DNA from: Janthinobacterium lividum
GTDB lineage: Bacteria > Pseudomonadota > Gammaproteobacteria > Burkholderiales > Burkholderiaceae_D
Reading direction: 5' to 3'
NCBI RefSeq assembly: GCF_034424625.1
Contig: NZ_CP139976.1
Span: 1,736,001-1,800,000 of the forward strand
Length of the DNA stretch: 64,000 bases
Shown in pieces: positions 10,104 to 19,150 of the stretch. The translations under genes were made by a program, and so were the position numbers. The first letter of the stretch is position 1. Each line of letters opens with the position of its first letter. A model generated the notes under the pieces. That model saw only the letters and a program-made list of their open reading frames with translations. It did not search any database and was not told the DNA's origin.

Positions 10104-10409
10104 ATGACAAAGTCCGAGCTGATCAACCGCCTCGCTGAGCGTTATTCTCAGCTGGTGGCGAAAGATGCGGAGTATGCCGTCAAGACCATTCTCGATGCGA
10201 TGACCAACGCCCTGGCGACCGGTCAGCGTATCGAGATCCGCGGTTTTGGCAGTTTTGCCCTGAACAGCAGGCCCCCGCGCATCGGCCGCAACCCGAAGTC
10301 CGGCGACAAGGTGATGGTTCCCGAAAAACGGGTACCCCACTTCAAGCCGGGCAAACAGTTGCGCGAGCGGGTGGACGCGATGGTCGGGCAACCGATTATC
10401 GAGGATTAA
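10104..10409 (+). CDS. ihfB: Integration host factor subunit beta
   Basis: 101 aa, typical for IHF-beta. The HU/IHF family signature is complete: the N-terminal helices ([14 protein letters not shown]), [12 protein letters not shown], and the beta-arm [15 protein letters not shown] with the DNA-intercalating proline. [16 protein letters not shown] closes the fold. With IhfA it bends DNA at specific sites. It lies directly after rpsA, the standard proteobacterial position, and ends at a strong terminator. Confidence 0.97.
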   Translation: MTKSELINRLAERYSQLVAKDAEYAVKTILDAMTNALATGQRIEIRGFGSFALNSRPPRIGRNPKSGDKVMVPEKRVPHFKPGKQLRERVDAMVGQPIIED

Positions 10410-10432
10410 TCGTCTGCTGGAAGGCGACATAG

Positions 10433-10462
10433 AAAGCGGCGTCCTTGGATGCCGCTTTTTTT
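10433..10462 (+). terminator. Rho-independent terminator after ihfB
   Basis: An 8-bp stem (AAAGCGGC 10433-10440 with GCCGCTTT 10451-10458) is followed by a run of T. It closes the aro-cmk-rpsA-ihfB block. Confidence 0.88.
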
Positions 10463-10479
10463 TGTTAATATGCTGAGAA

Positions 10480-10607
10480 TGCCTGACATAAGCTACTGCG
10501 CGTCGCGCTTTGCGGCCTGCGATGCTTACTGTACTTCAGTAAGGTTGCGCTTCTCGGACCAACGGGGGTGCCGAGCCTCGCTGACGCTCGCTACGGTTTT
10601 ATCAGCG
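10480..10607. repeat. Dispersed intergenic repeat, copy A
   Basis: About 128 bp of non-coding DNA between the ihfB terminator and lapA. It aligns with 39509-39628. A 25-bp identical run (10493-10517 and 39524-39548) is followed by conserved blocks GGTTGCGCTTCTCGG and GCTCGCTACG. A central perfect hairpin CTTACTG-TACTT-CAGTAAG lies at about 10525-10543. The ends are degenerate inverted repeats. No open frame is conserved between the copies. It may overlap the lapA promoter region. Confidence 0.75.
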
Positions 10608-10663
10608 CTCTACGTTTGTGTCATGTGGCACGGGCATTTTTTTTGTTCACTCTGGACCTATCG

Positions 10664-10966
10664 ATGAAAATCATCTCCACCATCGTTGGCTGTGTTCTTT
10701 TCGTCCTGTTCTTCAGTTTTGCGCTGAAGAATGCGCAGGTTGTCGACCTGCATGTTTTCCTCAATTATGAAATTCGCGGCCCCCTGGTCCTGATGCTGCT
10801 GGGCTTTTTTGTCGCTGGCGCCAGCCTGGGCGTACTGGCCTTGACGCCGACCGTGTTCCGTCACCGCCGCGAAGCAACCAAGCAAAAAACCACCATTGCC
10901 GCGCTGCAGACCGTTGGCGTGGCCAGCAATGTCCAGCCGCAACCGGACAGCGTGAGCGCGCAGTAA
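10664..10966 (+). CDS. lapA: LapA family (DUF1049) inner-membrane protein
   Basis: 100 aa from ATG 10664. Two hydrophobic helices (IISTIVGCVLFVLFFSFAL and GPLVLMLLGFFVAGASLGVL) separated by the conserved loop NAQVVDLHVFLNYE identify a DUF1049/LapA protein. LapA works with LapB in lipopolysaccharide assembly and in regulating LpxC turnover in enterics. lapB follows 46 bp downstream, the standard pairing. The frame stays open upstream into the repeat, but the conserved family start is this methionine. Confidence 0.88.
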   Translation: MKIISTIVGCVLFVLFFSFALKNAQVVDLHVFLNYEIRGPLVLMLLGFFVAGASLGVLALTPTVFRHRREATKQKTTIAALQTVGVASNVQPQPDSVSAQ

Positions 10967-11012
10967 GCGGCGCCGTCGCTCCTATCTCTCTTACTCGAAT
11001 AAAAACAATCGC

Positions 11013-12188
11013 ATGGATTTTGAACTCTGGTGGCTCTTGGGTATCCCGGTGTTTTTCGCGCTGGGCTGGATTGCCGCGCGTGTGGACATTCATCAACTGG
11101 TGTCCGAATCGCGCAGCCTGCCGCGCAATTACTTCAAGGGCTTGAATTTCCTGCTCAATGAACAGCATGACAAGGCCATCGATGCCTTCATCGAAGTCGT
11201 CAAGCTGGACCCGGAATCGGCCGATATGCACTTTGCGCTGGGCAATCTGTTCCGCCGCCGCGGCGAAACGGAGCGCGCCATCCGCGTGCACCAGAATTTG
11301 CTGGCGCGCCCGGACCTGCCGCTGGAACAGCAGGGCCATGCCGCCTATGAGCTGGGCATGGATTACCTGAAGGCGGGCTTGCTGGACCGCGCCGAAGAAA
11401 CCTTCAACAGCCTGGTCGACACGCAATATGCGGCCCAGGCGCGCCGCGCGCTGCTGGAAATCTACCAGCGCGAAAAGGAATGGCCACGCGCCATCGAAGC
11501 GGCCGTGGGCTTGCAGGAATCGGGCGCCGGCGCGCGCCAGAAGGAAATCGCCCAGTTCTATTGCGAACTGGCGCATGACGCCCTCGTGCACATGAAGCCG
11601 GACGACGCCATGCCGCTGCTGGAAAAAGCCTTGCAGACGGACCGCAAGAGCGTGCGTGCCACCATCCTGACGGGCGACGTGCTGCTGGCGCGCGGCGACG
11701 TGGAAGGCGCGTTGACCACCTGGCGCCGCGTGGAGCAGCAAAGCGTGCCGCACGTGGCCCTGGTGGCGCAGCGCCTGATGGACGGGTATACCAAGGTCGG
11801 CCGTGCGCAGGAAGGCGTCAACCTGCTGCGCTCCTACCTGGAAGAGGCGTCGTCGATCGACCTGATCGAAGTCGTCTTCAAGGCCGTCATCGAGCTCGAC
11901 GGCGTGGAAGCGGCGAAGCAGCTGGTCAGCGCCGAGCTGCGCCGCACGCCGACCCTGCTGGGCCTGGATAAACTGCTGGAAGCGCGCATGATGGATGCGC
12001 CGGCCGCCATCTGGTCCGAGCTGTCGATGGTGAAAAACCTCGTGCACGGCTACACGCAGAAGCTGGCCCGCTACCAGTGCAGCCACTGCGGCTTCAAGGC
12101 GCGCCAGTTCTACTGGCACTGCCCTGGCTGCAACAAGTGGGAGACTTACCCACCACGCCGCACAGAAGAACTCAATGTCATGAACTGA
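11013..12188 (+). CDS. lapB: Lipopolysaccharide assembly protein B (TPR, rubredoxin-like)
   Basis: 391 aa. It has an N-terminal membrane anchor ([20 protein letters not shown]), then a string of TPR repeats ([40 protein letters not shown]). At the C-terminus is a rubredoxin-type metal site with two CxxC pairs (CSHCGFKA and CPGCNKW). In E. coli, LapB (YciM) recruits FtsH to degrade LpxC and couples LPS synthesis to transport. Length and all domains match. Confidence 0.95.
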   Translation: MDFELWWLLGIPVFFALGWIAARVDIHQLVSESRSLPRNYFKGLNFLLNEQHDKAIDAFIEVVKLDPESADMHFALGNLFRRRGETERAIRVHQNLLARPDLPLEQQGHAAYELGMDYLKAGLLDRAEETFNSLVDTQYAAQARRALLEIYQREKEWPRAIEAAVGLQESGAGARQKEIAQFYCELAHDALVHMKPDDAMPLLEKALQTDRKSVRATILTGDVLLARGDVEGALTTWRRVEQQSVPHVALVAQRLMDGYTKVGRAQEGVNLLRSYLEEASSIDLIEVVFKAVIELDGVEAAKQLVSAELRRTPTLLGLDKLLEARMMDAPAAIWSELSMVKNLVHGYTQKLARYQCSHCGFKARQFYWHCPGCNKWETYPPRRTEELNVMN

Positions 12189-12267
12189 TTCGTACACGTC
12201 ACCTTGCCCTGAGCAATGTGGCGTGTACTTCTATGTAAGACCTGCTTTTTATCCATACGGTACATCC

Positions 12268-13635
12268 ATGAAAATCACCATTATCGGCACCGGCTATGTT
12301 GGCCTCGTGACCGGCGCCTGCCTGGCGGAGCTGGGCAACGACGTCTTTTGCCTCGACCTGGACGCACAGAAGGTCGCCTTGCTCAACAGCGGCGGCATCC
12401 CCATCCATGAACCTGGCCTGGAAGAAGTCGTGGCGCGCAACCGCGCCGCCGGCCGCATGACCTTTTCCACCGACGTCGAGGCTGCTGCCGCGCACGGCGT
12501 GATGCAATTCATCGCCGTCGGCACGCCGCCCGATGAAGACGGCTCGGCCGACCTGCAATACGTGCTGGCGGCCGCGCGCGGCATCGGCAAGTACATGACG
12601 GACTTCAAGGTCATCGTTGACAAGTCCACCGTGCCCGTGGGCACAGCTGAAAAAGTGCGCGCCGCCATTCAGGGCGAACTCGACGCACGCGGCGTGGCCG
12701 CCACGTTCTCGGTGGCGTCGAACCCGGAATTCCTCAAGGAAGGCGCTGCCGTCGAAGATTTCATGCGCCCCGACCGCATCGTCATCGGTGTCGATGCGAC
12801 GCCGGACGGCGAGCGCGCGCGCGAATTGCTGAAAAGCCTGTATGCGCCGTTCAACCGCAACCACGAGCGCACCTACTGGATGGATGTGCGCTCGGCTGAA
12901 TTCACGAAGTATGCGGCCAATGCCATGCTGGCCACGCGCATCTCGTTCATGAATGAATTGGCGAACCTGGCCGACAAGGTGGGCGTCGACATCGAGGCCG
13001 TGCGCCACGGCATCGGTTCCGACCCGCGCATCGGCCACAGCTTCCTGTACGCCGGCTGCGGCTATGGCGGTTCCTGTTTCCCGAAAGACGTGCAGGCGCT
13101 CGAGCGCACGGCGCGCGGCCACGGCCAGGAACTGCTGATCCTGCGCGCCGTCGAAGCCGTCAACGACCAGCAGAAGCAGGTGCTGGGCCGAAAAGTGGTC
13201 ACTCGCTTCGGCGCCGACCTGACGGGCCGGCATTTCGCCGTGTGGGGCCTGGCCTTCAAGCCGAATACGGACGACATGCGCGAAGCGTCGGCCCGTGTCC
13301 TGCTGGCGGACCTGCTGGGACGCGGCGCCACCGTGGCCGTGTATGACCCCGTCGCCATGGCCGAGGCGCGCCGCGTGCTGCAACTGGACTTGACGCCGGA
13401 GCAACTGGCCAAGGTGCGCTTTGCCGACAGTCCGAAGGATGCGCTGCAGGACGCCGATGCGCTGGTCATCGTGACCGAATGGAAAGCCTTCCGCAGCCCC
13501 GATTTCGAGCAGATCAAGGCGCGCCTGAAGCAGGCAGTGATCTTTGACGGGCGCAACCTGTTCGAGCCGGCCGTCATGGCCGAGAATGGCATCGAATACC
13601 ACGGGATCGGTCGCTCGATCCTGACGCGCGCATGA
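12268..13635 (+). CDS. ugd: UDP-glucose 6-dehydrogenase
   Basis: 455 aa from ATG 12268. It oxidises UDP-glucose to UDP-glucuronate, a precursor for capsule, lipid A aminoarabinose or other envelope sugars. The NAD fold shows [20 protein letters not shown]. The catalytic cysteine is C270 in [11 protein letters not shown]. The C-terminal UDP-binding domain includes [14 protein letters not shown]. It overlaps rfaE1 by 4 bp (ATGA), implying translational coupling. Confidence 0.95.
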   Translation: MKITIIGTGYVGLVTGACLAELGNDVFCLDLDAQKVALLNSGGIPIHEPGLEEVVARNRAAGRMTFSTDVEAAAAHGVMQFIAVGTPPDEDGSADLQYVLAAARGIGKYMTDFKVIVDKSTVPVGTAEKVRAAIQGELDARGVAATFSVASNPEFLKEGAAVEDFMRPDRIVIGVDATPDGERARELLKSLYAPFNRNHERTYWMDVRSAEFTKYAANAMLATRISFMNELANLADKVGVDIEAVRHGIGSDPRIGHSFLYAGCGYGGSCFPKDVQALERTARGHGQELLILRAVEAVNDQQKQVLGRKVVTRFGADLTGRHFAVWGLAFKPNTDDMREASARVLLADLLGRGATVAVYDPVAMAEARRVLQLDLTPEQLAKVRFADSPKDALQDADALVIVTEWKAFRSPDFEQIKARLKQAVIFDGRNLFEPAVMAENGIEYHGIGRSILTRA

Positions 13636-14585
13636 GCGCCCAAGAGGTGGTCGCCTTGACGGCGCCGGCCGCATTGGCCCAGGTACGCCTGCTGGTGGTG
13701 GGCGATGTGATGCTGGACCGCTACTGGTTCGGCGATGTCAGCCGCATCTCGCCGGAAGCGCCCGTGCCCATCGTGCGCATCGAGAAGCGCGAAGAGCGCC
13801 TGGGCGGGGCGGCCAACGTGGCGCGCAACGCGGCCGCGCTGGGCGCGAAGACGAGCTTGCTGGGCGTGGTGGGCGACGACGAGGCCGGCAGCCAGGTCGA
13901 GCGCCTGCTCGAAGGCGGCGGCATCCACAGTTATCTGCAGCGCGATGCGGCCATTTCCACCATCATCAAGCTGCGCGTGATCGGCCGGCAGCAGCAGATG
14001 CTGCGCATCGACTTCGAAGATGCGCCCAGCGATACGGTGCTGCGCGACAAACTGGCGCAGTTTAATGCCCTCTTGCCGCACTACGATGTGGTGGTCTTGT
14101 CCGATTACGCCAAAGGCAGCCTGGTGAACGTGGCCGAGATGATCAAGGCGGCGAGAAAGGCCGGCAAGATCGTCATGGTCGACCCGAAAGGCGATGATTT
14201 CAGCCGCTATTCGGGTGCGTCAGTACTCACTCCGAACAAGTCCGAACTGCGCCGCGTGATCGGCAGCTGGAACACGGAAGAGCAACTCACGGAGCGGGCG
14301 CAGCAGATGCGCGCGCAACTGGGCCTGGACGCCTTGCTGTTGACGCGCTCGGAAGAGGGCATGAGCCTGTACACGGCCGATGAGGTGGTGCACATGCCCA
14401 CCGATGCGCGCGAAGTGTTCGATGTCTCGGGCGCCGGCGACACGGTGATCGCCACCATGGCGGCCATGCTGGGCGCCGGCATGAGCCTGGGCGACGCCGT
14501 GCGCACGGCCAACCGCGCCGGCGGCATCGTCGTCGGCAAGCTGGGCACGGCCACCGTCACCCGAGAAGAGCTGTTCCCGCAGTAA
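13632..14585 (+). CDS. rfaE1: D-glycero-beta-D-manno-heptose-7-phosphate kinase
   Basis: 317 aa. A PfkB/ribokinase-type sugar kinase with [17 protein letters not shown] near the N-terminus, [16 protein letters not shown], and the catalytic [17 protein letters not shown] near the C-terminus. Length and motifs match the kinase half of HldE. The nucleotidyltransferase half is absent, so a separate hldC/rfaE2 gene is expected elsewhere. It supplies heptose for the LPS core. hldD, which often follows in related genomes, is not here. Confidence 0.9.
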   Translation: MSAQEVVALTAPAALAQVRLLVVGDVMLDRYWFGDVSRISPEAPVPIVRIEKREERLGGAANVARNAAALGAKTSLLGVVGDDEAGSQVERLLEGGGIHSYLQRDAAISTIIKLRVIGRQQQMLRIDFEDAPSDTVLRDKLAQFNALLPHYDVVVLSDYAKGSLVNVAEMIKAARKAGKIVMVDPKGDDFSRYSGASVLTPNKSELRRVIGSWNTEEQLTERAQQMRAQLGLDALLLTRSEEGMSLYTADEVVHMPTDAREVFDVSGAGDTVIATMAAMLGAGMSLGDAVRTANRAGGIVVGKLGTATVTREELFPQ

Positions 14586-14597
14586 ATATGCTGTATC

Positions 14598-14632
14598 ACC
14601 TGCGCCGGTCTGTTTGATCTGGCGCAGGTTTC
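14598..14632 (+). terminator. Hairpin terminator after rfaE1
   Basis: A perfect 9-bp stem (ACCTGCGCC 14598-14606 with GGCGCAGGT 14621-14629) is followed by TTTCCCC. Position and structure fit a terminator. The U-tract is short. Confidence 0.6.
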
Positions 14633-14750
14633 CCCGCCGTTTCGCTGTCCCGTCTTGTCAACCGTATCACGCCACAGCCGTTAAGCCGTTAAGGCGCTGT
14701 TCCTCCTTTGCGTTCGAGTCATCTTGAAACCACATTACGGAGAGATACCC

Positions 14751-15461
14751 ATGTTCAAAAAAATACTGCTGGCCATCGCCACCCTGATCGCGACGATGGG
14801 CTTTGCCTTTGCCCAGGTCGATGTCAACAAGGCGGATCAGGCGGCACTCGACAGCGTCAAGGGCATCGGCCCCGTCACGTCGAAAGCCATCATCGATGAA
14901 CGCGCCAAGGGCGGCGCCTTCAAGGATTGGGCTGATTTCGAAACACGCGTGAAGGGTATCGGCCCGAAAAGTTCCGTGAAGCTGTCGGAAGCGGGCTTGC
15001 AGGTGAATGGCCAGGCCAAGTCCGGCGCGCCAGCGGCGCCCGCTCCGGCGGCGAAAGCTGCCCCGGCAAAAAAGGACGCTGCTGTGAAGGAAGTTGCAGC
15101 GAAAGAAGCCGCACCGAAACCAGCTGCTGCGACCGACACCGCTGCGGCGCCAGCCAAGACAGCTGCTGAAACGAGGAAGGAAGCTGCTGCCGCCAAGAAA
15201 GAAGCCAAGGCCGCCGCCGCTGCCGCGAAAAAAGAAGCTGCCGCCGCCAAGGTAGTGCCTGCAGCAGCCGTTGCTCCTGCTGCCGCGGCGGCCGATGCCG
15301 CCCCCGTGAAAACGGCTGCCGAAACGAAGAAGGAAGCCGCTGCCGCGAAGAAAGCGGCAACGGCCGCCAAGAAAGAAGCCAAGGCTGCGGAAGCGGCTGC
15401 GAAGAAGGAAGCCAAACTGGCTGCTGCCGACGCGAAGAAGGCCGAAGCCGAGAAAAAGTAA
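14751..15461 (+). CDS. ComEA-like helix-hairpin-helix protein with Lys/Ala-rich tail
   Basis: 236 aa from ATG 14751, preceded by a GGAGAG ribosome site. Residues 1-21 form a signal peptide (LLAIATLIATMGFAFA). Residues 22-85 are a ComEA-type HhH DNA-binding domain (VDVNKADQAALDSVKGIGP, FETRVKGIGPKSSVKLSEAG). From about residue 90 to the end the protein is almost only Ala, Lys, Pro and Glu, with repeated KKEAKAAA and KTAAETKKEAAAAKKA blocks, like histone H1 tails. Export plus non-specific DNA binding suggests a role in DNA uptake or extracellular DNA binding, which is inference. Plain ComEA-like proteins lack this long tail. Confidence 0.85.
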   Translation: MFKKILLAIATLIATMGFAFAQVDVNKADQAALDSVKGIGPVTSKAIIDERAKGGAFKDWADFETRVKGIGPKSSVKLSEAGLQVNGQAKSGAPAAPAPAAKAAPAKKDAAVKEVAAKEAAPKPAAATDTAAAPAKTAAETRKEAAAAKKEAKAAAAAAKKEAAAAKVVPAAAVAPAAAAADAAPVKTAAETKKEAAAAKKAATAAKKEAKAAEAAAKKEAKLAAADAKKAEAEKK

Positions 15462-15511
15462 GCGTGTCGTTGTGAAGCGTGTTGCGTGGTGGTGCCACGC
15501 AGCACGAGAAG

Positions 15512-15549
15512 AAAACCCCGCGTGGTACCGGCCGCGCGGGGTTTTTTTT
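15512..15549 (+). terminator. Rho-independent terminator after the ComEA-like gene
   Basis: An 11-bp perfect stem (AAAACCCCGCG 15512-15522 with CGCGGGGTTTT 15535-15545) runs into eight T residues. It lies between convergent genes and may also slow transcripts from the minus strand. Confidence 0.88.
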
Positions 15550-16393
15550 ATTCCGCAGCCTGGACTTCCGGCTTGCCAGTGCGCCGGAATGGCGCAGCCA
15601 GTTGCCCCGCCAGCGTCTGCGGCATGGCGGCCTCGATGCCGCAGGCGGCCGGCCAGGCGCGCGGCAGGTGATATGTGCCGAACAGCCGGTCCAGCACGGG
15701 TAAGGTAGAGGCGTAGTTGCGGTTGATGTGCTCGAATTTGCTGTGATGCCAGTGGTGGAAGGCGGGCGTGGCCACCAGCCATTCCAGCGGGCCGAAGCGC
15801 CAGCGCAGGTTGGCGTGGATGAAGAAGCCCCAGACGGTGCCGATCAGCAACAGCAGTACGGGGGCGGCGCTGCCTGCCGCACTTGGGCCGGCCAGGCCCA
15901 GCAGATACAGGGGTGTCAGGCCGAACAGACGCGTGACGACCATGTCGACTGGATGGGTGCGCGTATTGGCGAGGAAATACAGCTGTTCCATGCTGTGGTG
16001 CACGGCATGGTAGCGCCACAGCCATGGAATTTCATGGCTGAGCCGATGGCCCCAGTAAGTGCCGACTTCGCCGATCAGCAAGCCCAGCAGTATCTTGCCC
16101 CACAGGGGCAGGGCAGACAGGGCGGCGGGGATGGTATCCGGCAGCAAGCGCTGGCCAGCGACGGCGAGCAGGGCCAGCGGCGCGGCCAGCAAGGCGGCCG
16201 GCAGCAGACTGCTGATGAAATAAAAGCCCAGGTCGCTGAACAGTTCCGTGCGGGAACGCCCCGCGTGACGCTCGCCAAAGAAGCGCTCGAGCGGCACGAA
16301 GATCACGGCCAGGAGCACCAGCCACAGGACCAGGCGCAGCACATCGATGGCGATGCCGGGCAAGTGGGTTTGCAAGGTATGCAGCAGGCTCAT
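15548..16393 (-). CDS. Sterol desaturase / fatty acid hydroxylase family membrane protein
   Basis: 281 aa. Four to five hydrophobic segments flank a cluster of histidine motifs that bind a di-iron centre: HRLSHE, HAVHHS and HHWHHSKFEHINRNY. The family hydroxylates or desaturates lipids in the membrane; the substrate here cannot be predicted. Its stop lies at the terminator shared with the convergent ComEA-like gene. The PEP-CTERM gene upstream is in the same direction but separated by its own terminator, so this is probably a separate unit. Confidence 0.88.
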   Translation of the reverse strand: MSLLHTLQTHLPGIAIDVLRLVLWLVLLAVIFVPLERFFGERHAGRSRTELFSDLGFYFISSLLPAALLAAPLALLAVAGQRLLPDTIPAALSALPLWGKILLGLLIGEVGTYWGHRLSHEIPWLWRYHAVHHSMEQLYFLANTRTHPVDMVVTRLFGLTPLYLLGLAGPSAAGSAAPVLLLLIGTVWGFFIHANLRWRFGPLEWLVATPAFHHWHHSKFEHINRNYASTLPVLDRLFGTYHLPRAWPAACGIEAAMPQTLAGQLAAPFRRTGKPEVQAAE

Positions 16394-16412
16394 TTCATTC
16401 CATCAGATAAGA

Positions 16413-16450
16413 ACAAAAAAAATCCGGACAAAGCTGGGCTGGTCCGGATT
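16413..16450 (-). terminator. Rho-independent terminator of the PEP-CTERM gene
   Basis: A 9-bp perfect stem (AATCCGGAC 16421-16429 with GTCCGGATT 16442-16450). Read on the minus strand it ends in a run of eight T residues, just downstream of the PEP-CTERM stop. Confidence 0.85.
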
Positions 16451-16470
16451 CTGTTATGCGCGCTGGCGGC

Positions 16471-17229
16471 TCAGACTGCAACAACAGCCTTGCGGCGGCG
16501 CGCCATGAAGCCCAGCAAGCCCAGTCCACCGATCAGCATGCCCCAGGTCGCTGGTTCCGGCACGGCCGACACCAGCGATACGCCATCGAGCAGCATGAAC
16601 GGTGGCGCGCCCGTCGGGCTGCCCTTGGCCATGAACGACAGCAATTCGCTGCTGTTCGTGGCCGTGAAGGTCATGCTGGCCTGGTGCCAGCCCGTGAAGC
16701 CCTGGCTGACGTTGGCCAGCGATGCCGTCTGCTGCTTGCTGCTGCCCAGCGCAACGTCCCAGTAATTGACGAGGTTATCGCCGCGGAAGCCCACTTGCTG
16801 GCCCGCGCCATACGAAAAACTCAGGGTGTAGGCATGGCCGGCCACCAGGCCGCTGACCAGCTGCGTGACGGGACCAGGGAAATAATCCCAGTCGGCAGCC
16901 AGCACATTGCCGCCCGTGGGGCTGACACCCAGCCCGTTTTTCGGTCCCGCGCCGCTATACGAATTCGGGCCCCACAAGGCCAGCGCCGTCGCGGCATTGG
17001 TGTCGTCGATGTTGTTACCGTTCAAGACGAAGTTATAGCCCTTGCTGGACCAGTCGCTCAGGTAGGTGCGGTCCGCGCGGGCGTAGGTGCCTTCGTTCAG
17101 CTGTTTCGAGGTGCCGTTGCTGGTCAGTTCGAAATCGCCATTCTTGACCAGGTTGGTTGTGGCGGCCTGGGCAGCAGTGACGCACAGGGAAGCGGCGGCC
17201 AGCGCCAGCAAGATAGATGTTTTACGCAT
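16471..17229 (-). CDS. PEP-CTERM sorting domain protein
   Basis: 252 aa with a signal peptide at residues 1-22. The exported part begins NLVKNGDFELTSNG, a jelly-roll-like start shared by many surface proteins. The C-terminus has the full sorting signal: VPEPATWGMLIGG, a hydrophobic helix and a basic RRRKA end. Such proteins are processed by an exosortase and placed on the cell surface or in the exopolysaccharide matrix. No exosortase gene is in this window. The ribosome site GGAG lies just before the ATG. Confidence 0.9.
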   Translation of the reverse strand: MRKTSILLALAAASLCVTAAQAATTNLVKNGDFELTSNGTSKQLNEGTYARADRTYLSDWSSKGYNFVLNGNNIDDTNAATALALWGPNSYSGAGPKNGLGVSPTGGNVLAADWDYFPGPVTQLVSGLVAGHAYTLSFSYGAGQQVGFRGDNLVNYWDVALGSSKQQTASLANVSQGFTGWHQASMTFTATNSSELLSFMAKGSPTGAPPFMLLDGVSLVSAVPEPATWGMLIGGLGLLGFMARRRKAVVAV

Positions 17230-17354
17230 GATAAAGCTCCAAAAGTGACAGGGTAGTGTTGCAGTCTGTCGGCGAGCTTTTGGCCAACGTTGGATTCAAT
17301 CGCGGAAGGGCGAGAAAGGTATTGCGGAGACAGCGGTGGTGTCTCGTTGAAGCG

Positions 17355-17363
17355 ATTATAGCA
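17355..17363 (-). promoter_or_regulatory. Extended -10 promoter upstream of the PEP-CTERM gene
   Basis: TGCTATAAT on the minus strand (-10 hexamer 17355-17360) is a perfect extended -10. The -35 is poor. It would give a leader of roughly 120 nt before the ATG at 17229. Confidence 0.4.
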
Positions 17364-17459
17364 GTGTTTGGTAAAACGGCATCTAACATGTTTTGAAAAC
17401 AACAAATATTTTTAGATGGTAATCTTGCCAGAGTTGAATTTTTTACATGCCATGCGCGG

Positions 17460-19034
17460 CTACAGCTGCGACTCGATCGGCAGCCAGCGCATCACGCACA
17501 CCAGCATGCGGCGCCAGATGCCTGCTTCCGGGTCGTGCGTCCACACCTTGGCTGGCTCTTCTGTGGCGTCGGACCAGCGCAGGGCGCCGTTGTCGAGGAG
17601 CAAACGATAGCTGGTGTCGCTAGCCGTCGAGTGCAGGAACAGCGTGCGCATGTCGGCCGCCAGTGCGGCGTCGTTGAACAGCACGCCCATCTCCGTATTC
17701 AGCTGGGCCGAGCGGGGATCGAGGTTGAAGGAGCCGACGAAGCCCCGCTGGCCGTCGACCACCACGGCCTTGGTATGCAGGCTGGCGCGGCTCGAACCCA
17801 TCAGGCTGATGCGCTTGCGGTGCAGGGTCTTCAATTCATACAGCTCGATGCCGCCACCTAGCAGCTCCTGGCGGTAGCGCGCATAACCCGCATGCACGAG
17901 GGCCACGTCGGTGGCGGCCAGCGAGTTGGTCAGTACCTGGACCTTGACGCCGGCCGCGACTTTTTCGCCCAAGGTCTGCGTCAGCGCCGTGCCGGGCACA
18001 AAATAAGGTGAGGTCAGCAGCGCTTCTTCGCGCGCGTCCGTCAGCAGGGGCAGCAAGCTGTGCATGAGCCAGTGCTCGCTGCGCTGCAAACTGGCCACGG
18101 GCGCGGCTTTTTCCGGAGGGTCAGACAGCACTTGCACTTGCCCGCTCCAGTGCAGGCGTATCCGGCCGTCGAGGTGGGCTTGCAACTGGCCCGTATCCGT
18201 CAGTTGCCGCAGGTAGGGCGAGGCGCCCAGTTCGCCCGTGAGCGCGTCGAGGCGGGCGCGCACAGCCTGCAATTCCGGCGCGCCTGCGTTCTTATCGGCG
18301 TGCAAGGCGCTGATGGGGATGACGGCGCGGCTGTTCCAGAAGCGGTCGAAGATATCGCTCGTCTGCTGCACGGCGGGTCCCACCAGCAGCAAGTCCGCAT
18401 CCTGGAAATTGACTTGCTCGGCGGCATCAAAGTATTCATCGCCGATATTGCGCCCGCCGACGAGGGCCACCCTGCCATCGACGATCCATGCCTTGTTGTG
18501 CATGCGCCGGTTCAGGCTGACGGCGCGCAAGGCCATTTCCACGGCGCGCAACCAGATGCCGTCGCGGTTGCGGCCCGGGTTAAACATGCGCACGTCGATC
18601 AGCGGGTGGCTGTCGAGCGCGAGGATGGCGGCGTCCTGGCCCCGCGCATTGATATCGTCGAGCAACACGCGCACGCGCACGCCGCGGTCGGCCGCGCGCA
18701 GCAGTTCGCGCACCAGCAGGCGTCCCGTGACGTCGTTATGCCAGATGTAGTACTGCAGGTCGAGGCTGCGTCCCGCTTCGCGCGCGCTCAGTGCGCGCAG
18801 GGCGAAGGCTTCCAGATTGTCGTCGATCAGGGCCGTGCCGCTGTGGCCCGGGCGTTGCGCCAGTTGCGGCGCCAGCACGCGGTCGAGCAGGGTGGCGTCT
18901 GCCGCCACGGGCAAGGCCATCCCTGGCGCACCCAGCGACCGCTCGGCGAAACGCCCATAGCTGTACAGGGCGCCGATGCTGAGCACGGTAAACAAGGTGG
19001 CCAGCAGCAGCAATTTGACGAGCATGCGGCGCAC
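17460..19034 (-). CDS. Phospholipase D family protein (cardiolipin synthase-like)
   Basis: 524 aa. An N-terminal membrane anchor (LLLLATLFTVLSIGALYSYG) precedes two PLD domains. HKD motif 1 is at H179/K181/D186 (HNKAWIVDGRVALVGGRNIG) and motif 2 at H420/K422/D427 (HTKAVVVDGQRGFVGSFN). The size and the spacing resemble ClsC (YmdC), which makes cardiolipin from PG and PE; hydrolase activity is equally possible. The start is GTG at 19034; an in-frame ATG lies at 19025. No ymdB-like partner gene is adjacent. Confidence 0.88.
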   Translation of the reverse strand: MRRMLVKLLLLATLFTVLSIGALYSYGRFAERSLGAPGMALPVAADATLLDRVLAPQLAQRPGHSGTALIDDNLEAFALRALSAREAGRSLDLQYYIWHNDVTGRLLVRELLRAADRGVRVRVLLDDINARGQDAAILALDSHPLIDVRMFNPGRNRDGIWLRAVEMALRAVSLNRRMHNKAWIVDGRVALVGGRNIGDEYFDAAEQVNFQDADLLLVGPAVQQTSDIFDRFWNSRAVIPISALHADKNAGAPELQAVRARLDALTGELGASPYLRQLTDTGQLQAHLDGRIRLHWSGQVQVLSDPPEKAAPVASLQRSEHWLMHSLLPLLTDAREEALLTSPYFVPGTALTQTLGEKVAAGVKVQVLTNSLAATDVALVHAGYARYRQELLGGGIELYELKTLHRKRISLMGSSRASLHTKAVVVDGQRGFVGSFNLDPRSAQLNTEMGVLFNDAALAADMRTLFLHSTASDTSYRLLLDNGALRWSDATEEPAKVWTHDPEAGIWRRMLVCVMRWLPIESQL

Positions 19035-19150
19035 CGTCAGCGGGCCGCGGACATGCTGCGGCGCGAGGAAAGCTTGGCGGTGTGGGGCATGCGGACTCTT
19101 TCAGCTGGATGGCAACAGCCGATTGTAGCAGTTTCTACAATGCACGATTT

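Noticed and set aside
6166..10110. A very long open frame on the minus strand, antisense to aroA, cmk and rpsA
   Set aside because: It runs opposite genes with full-length homology and strong motifs. Its sequence is low-complexity and has no family features. Long antisense frames are expected with this GC content and codon use.
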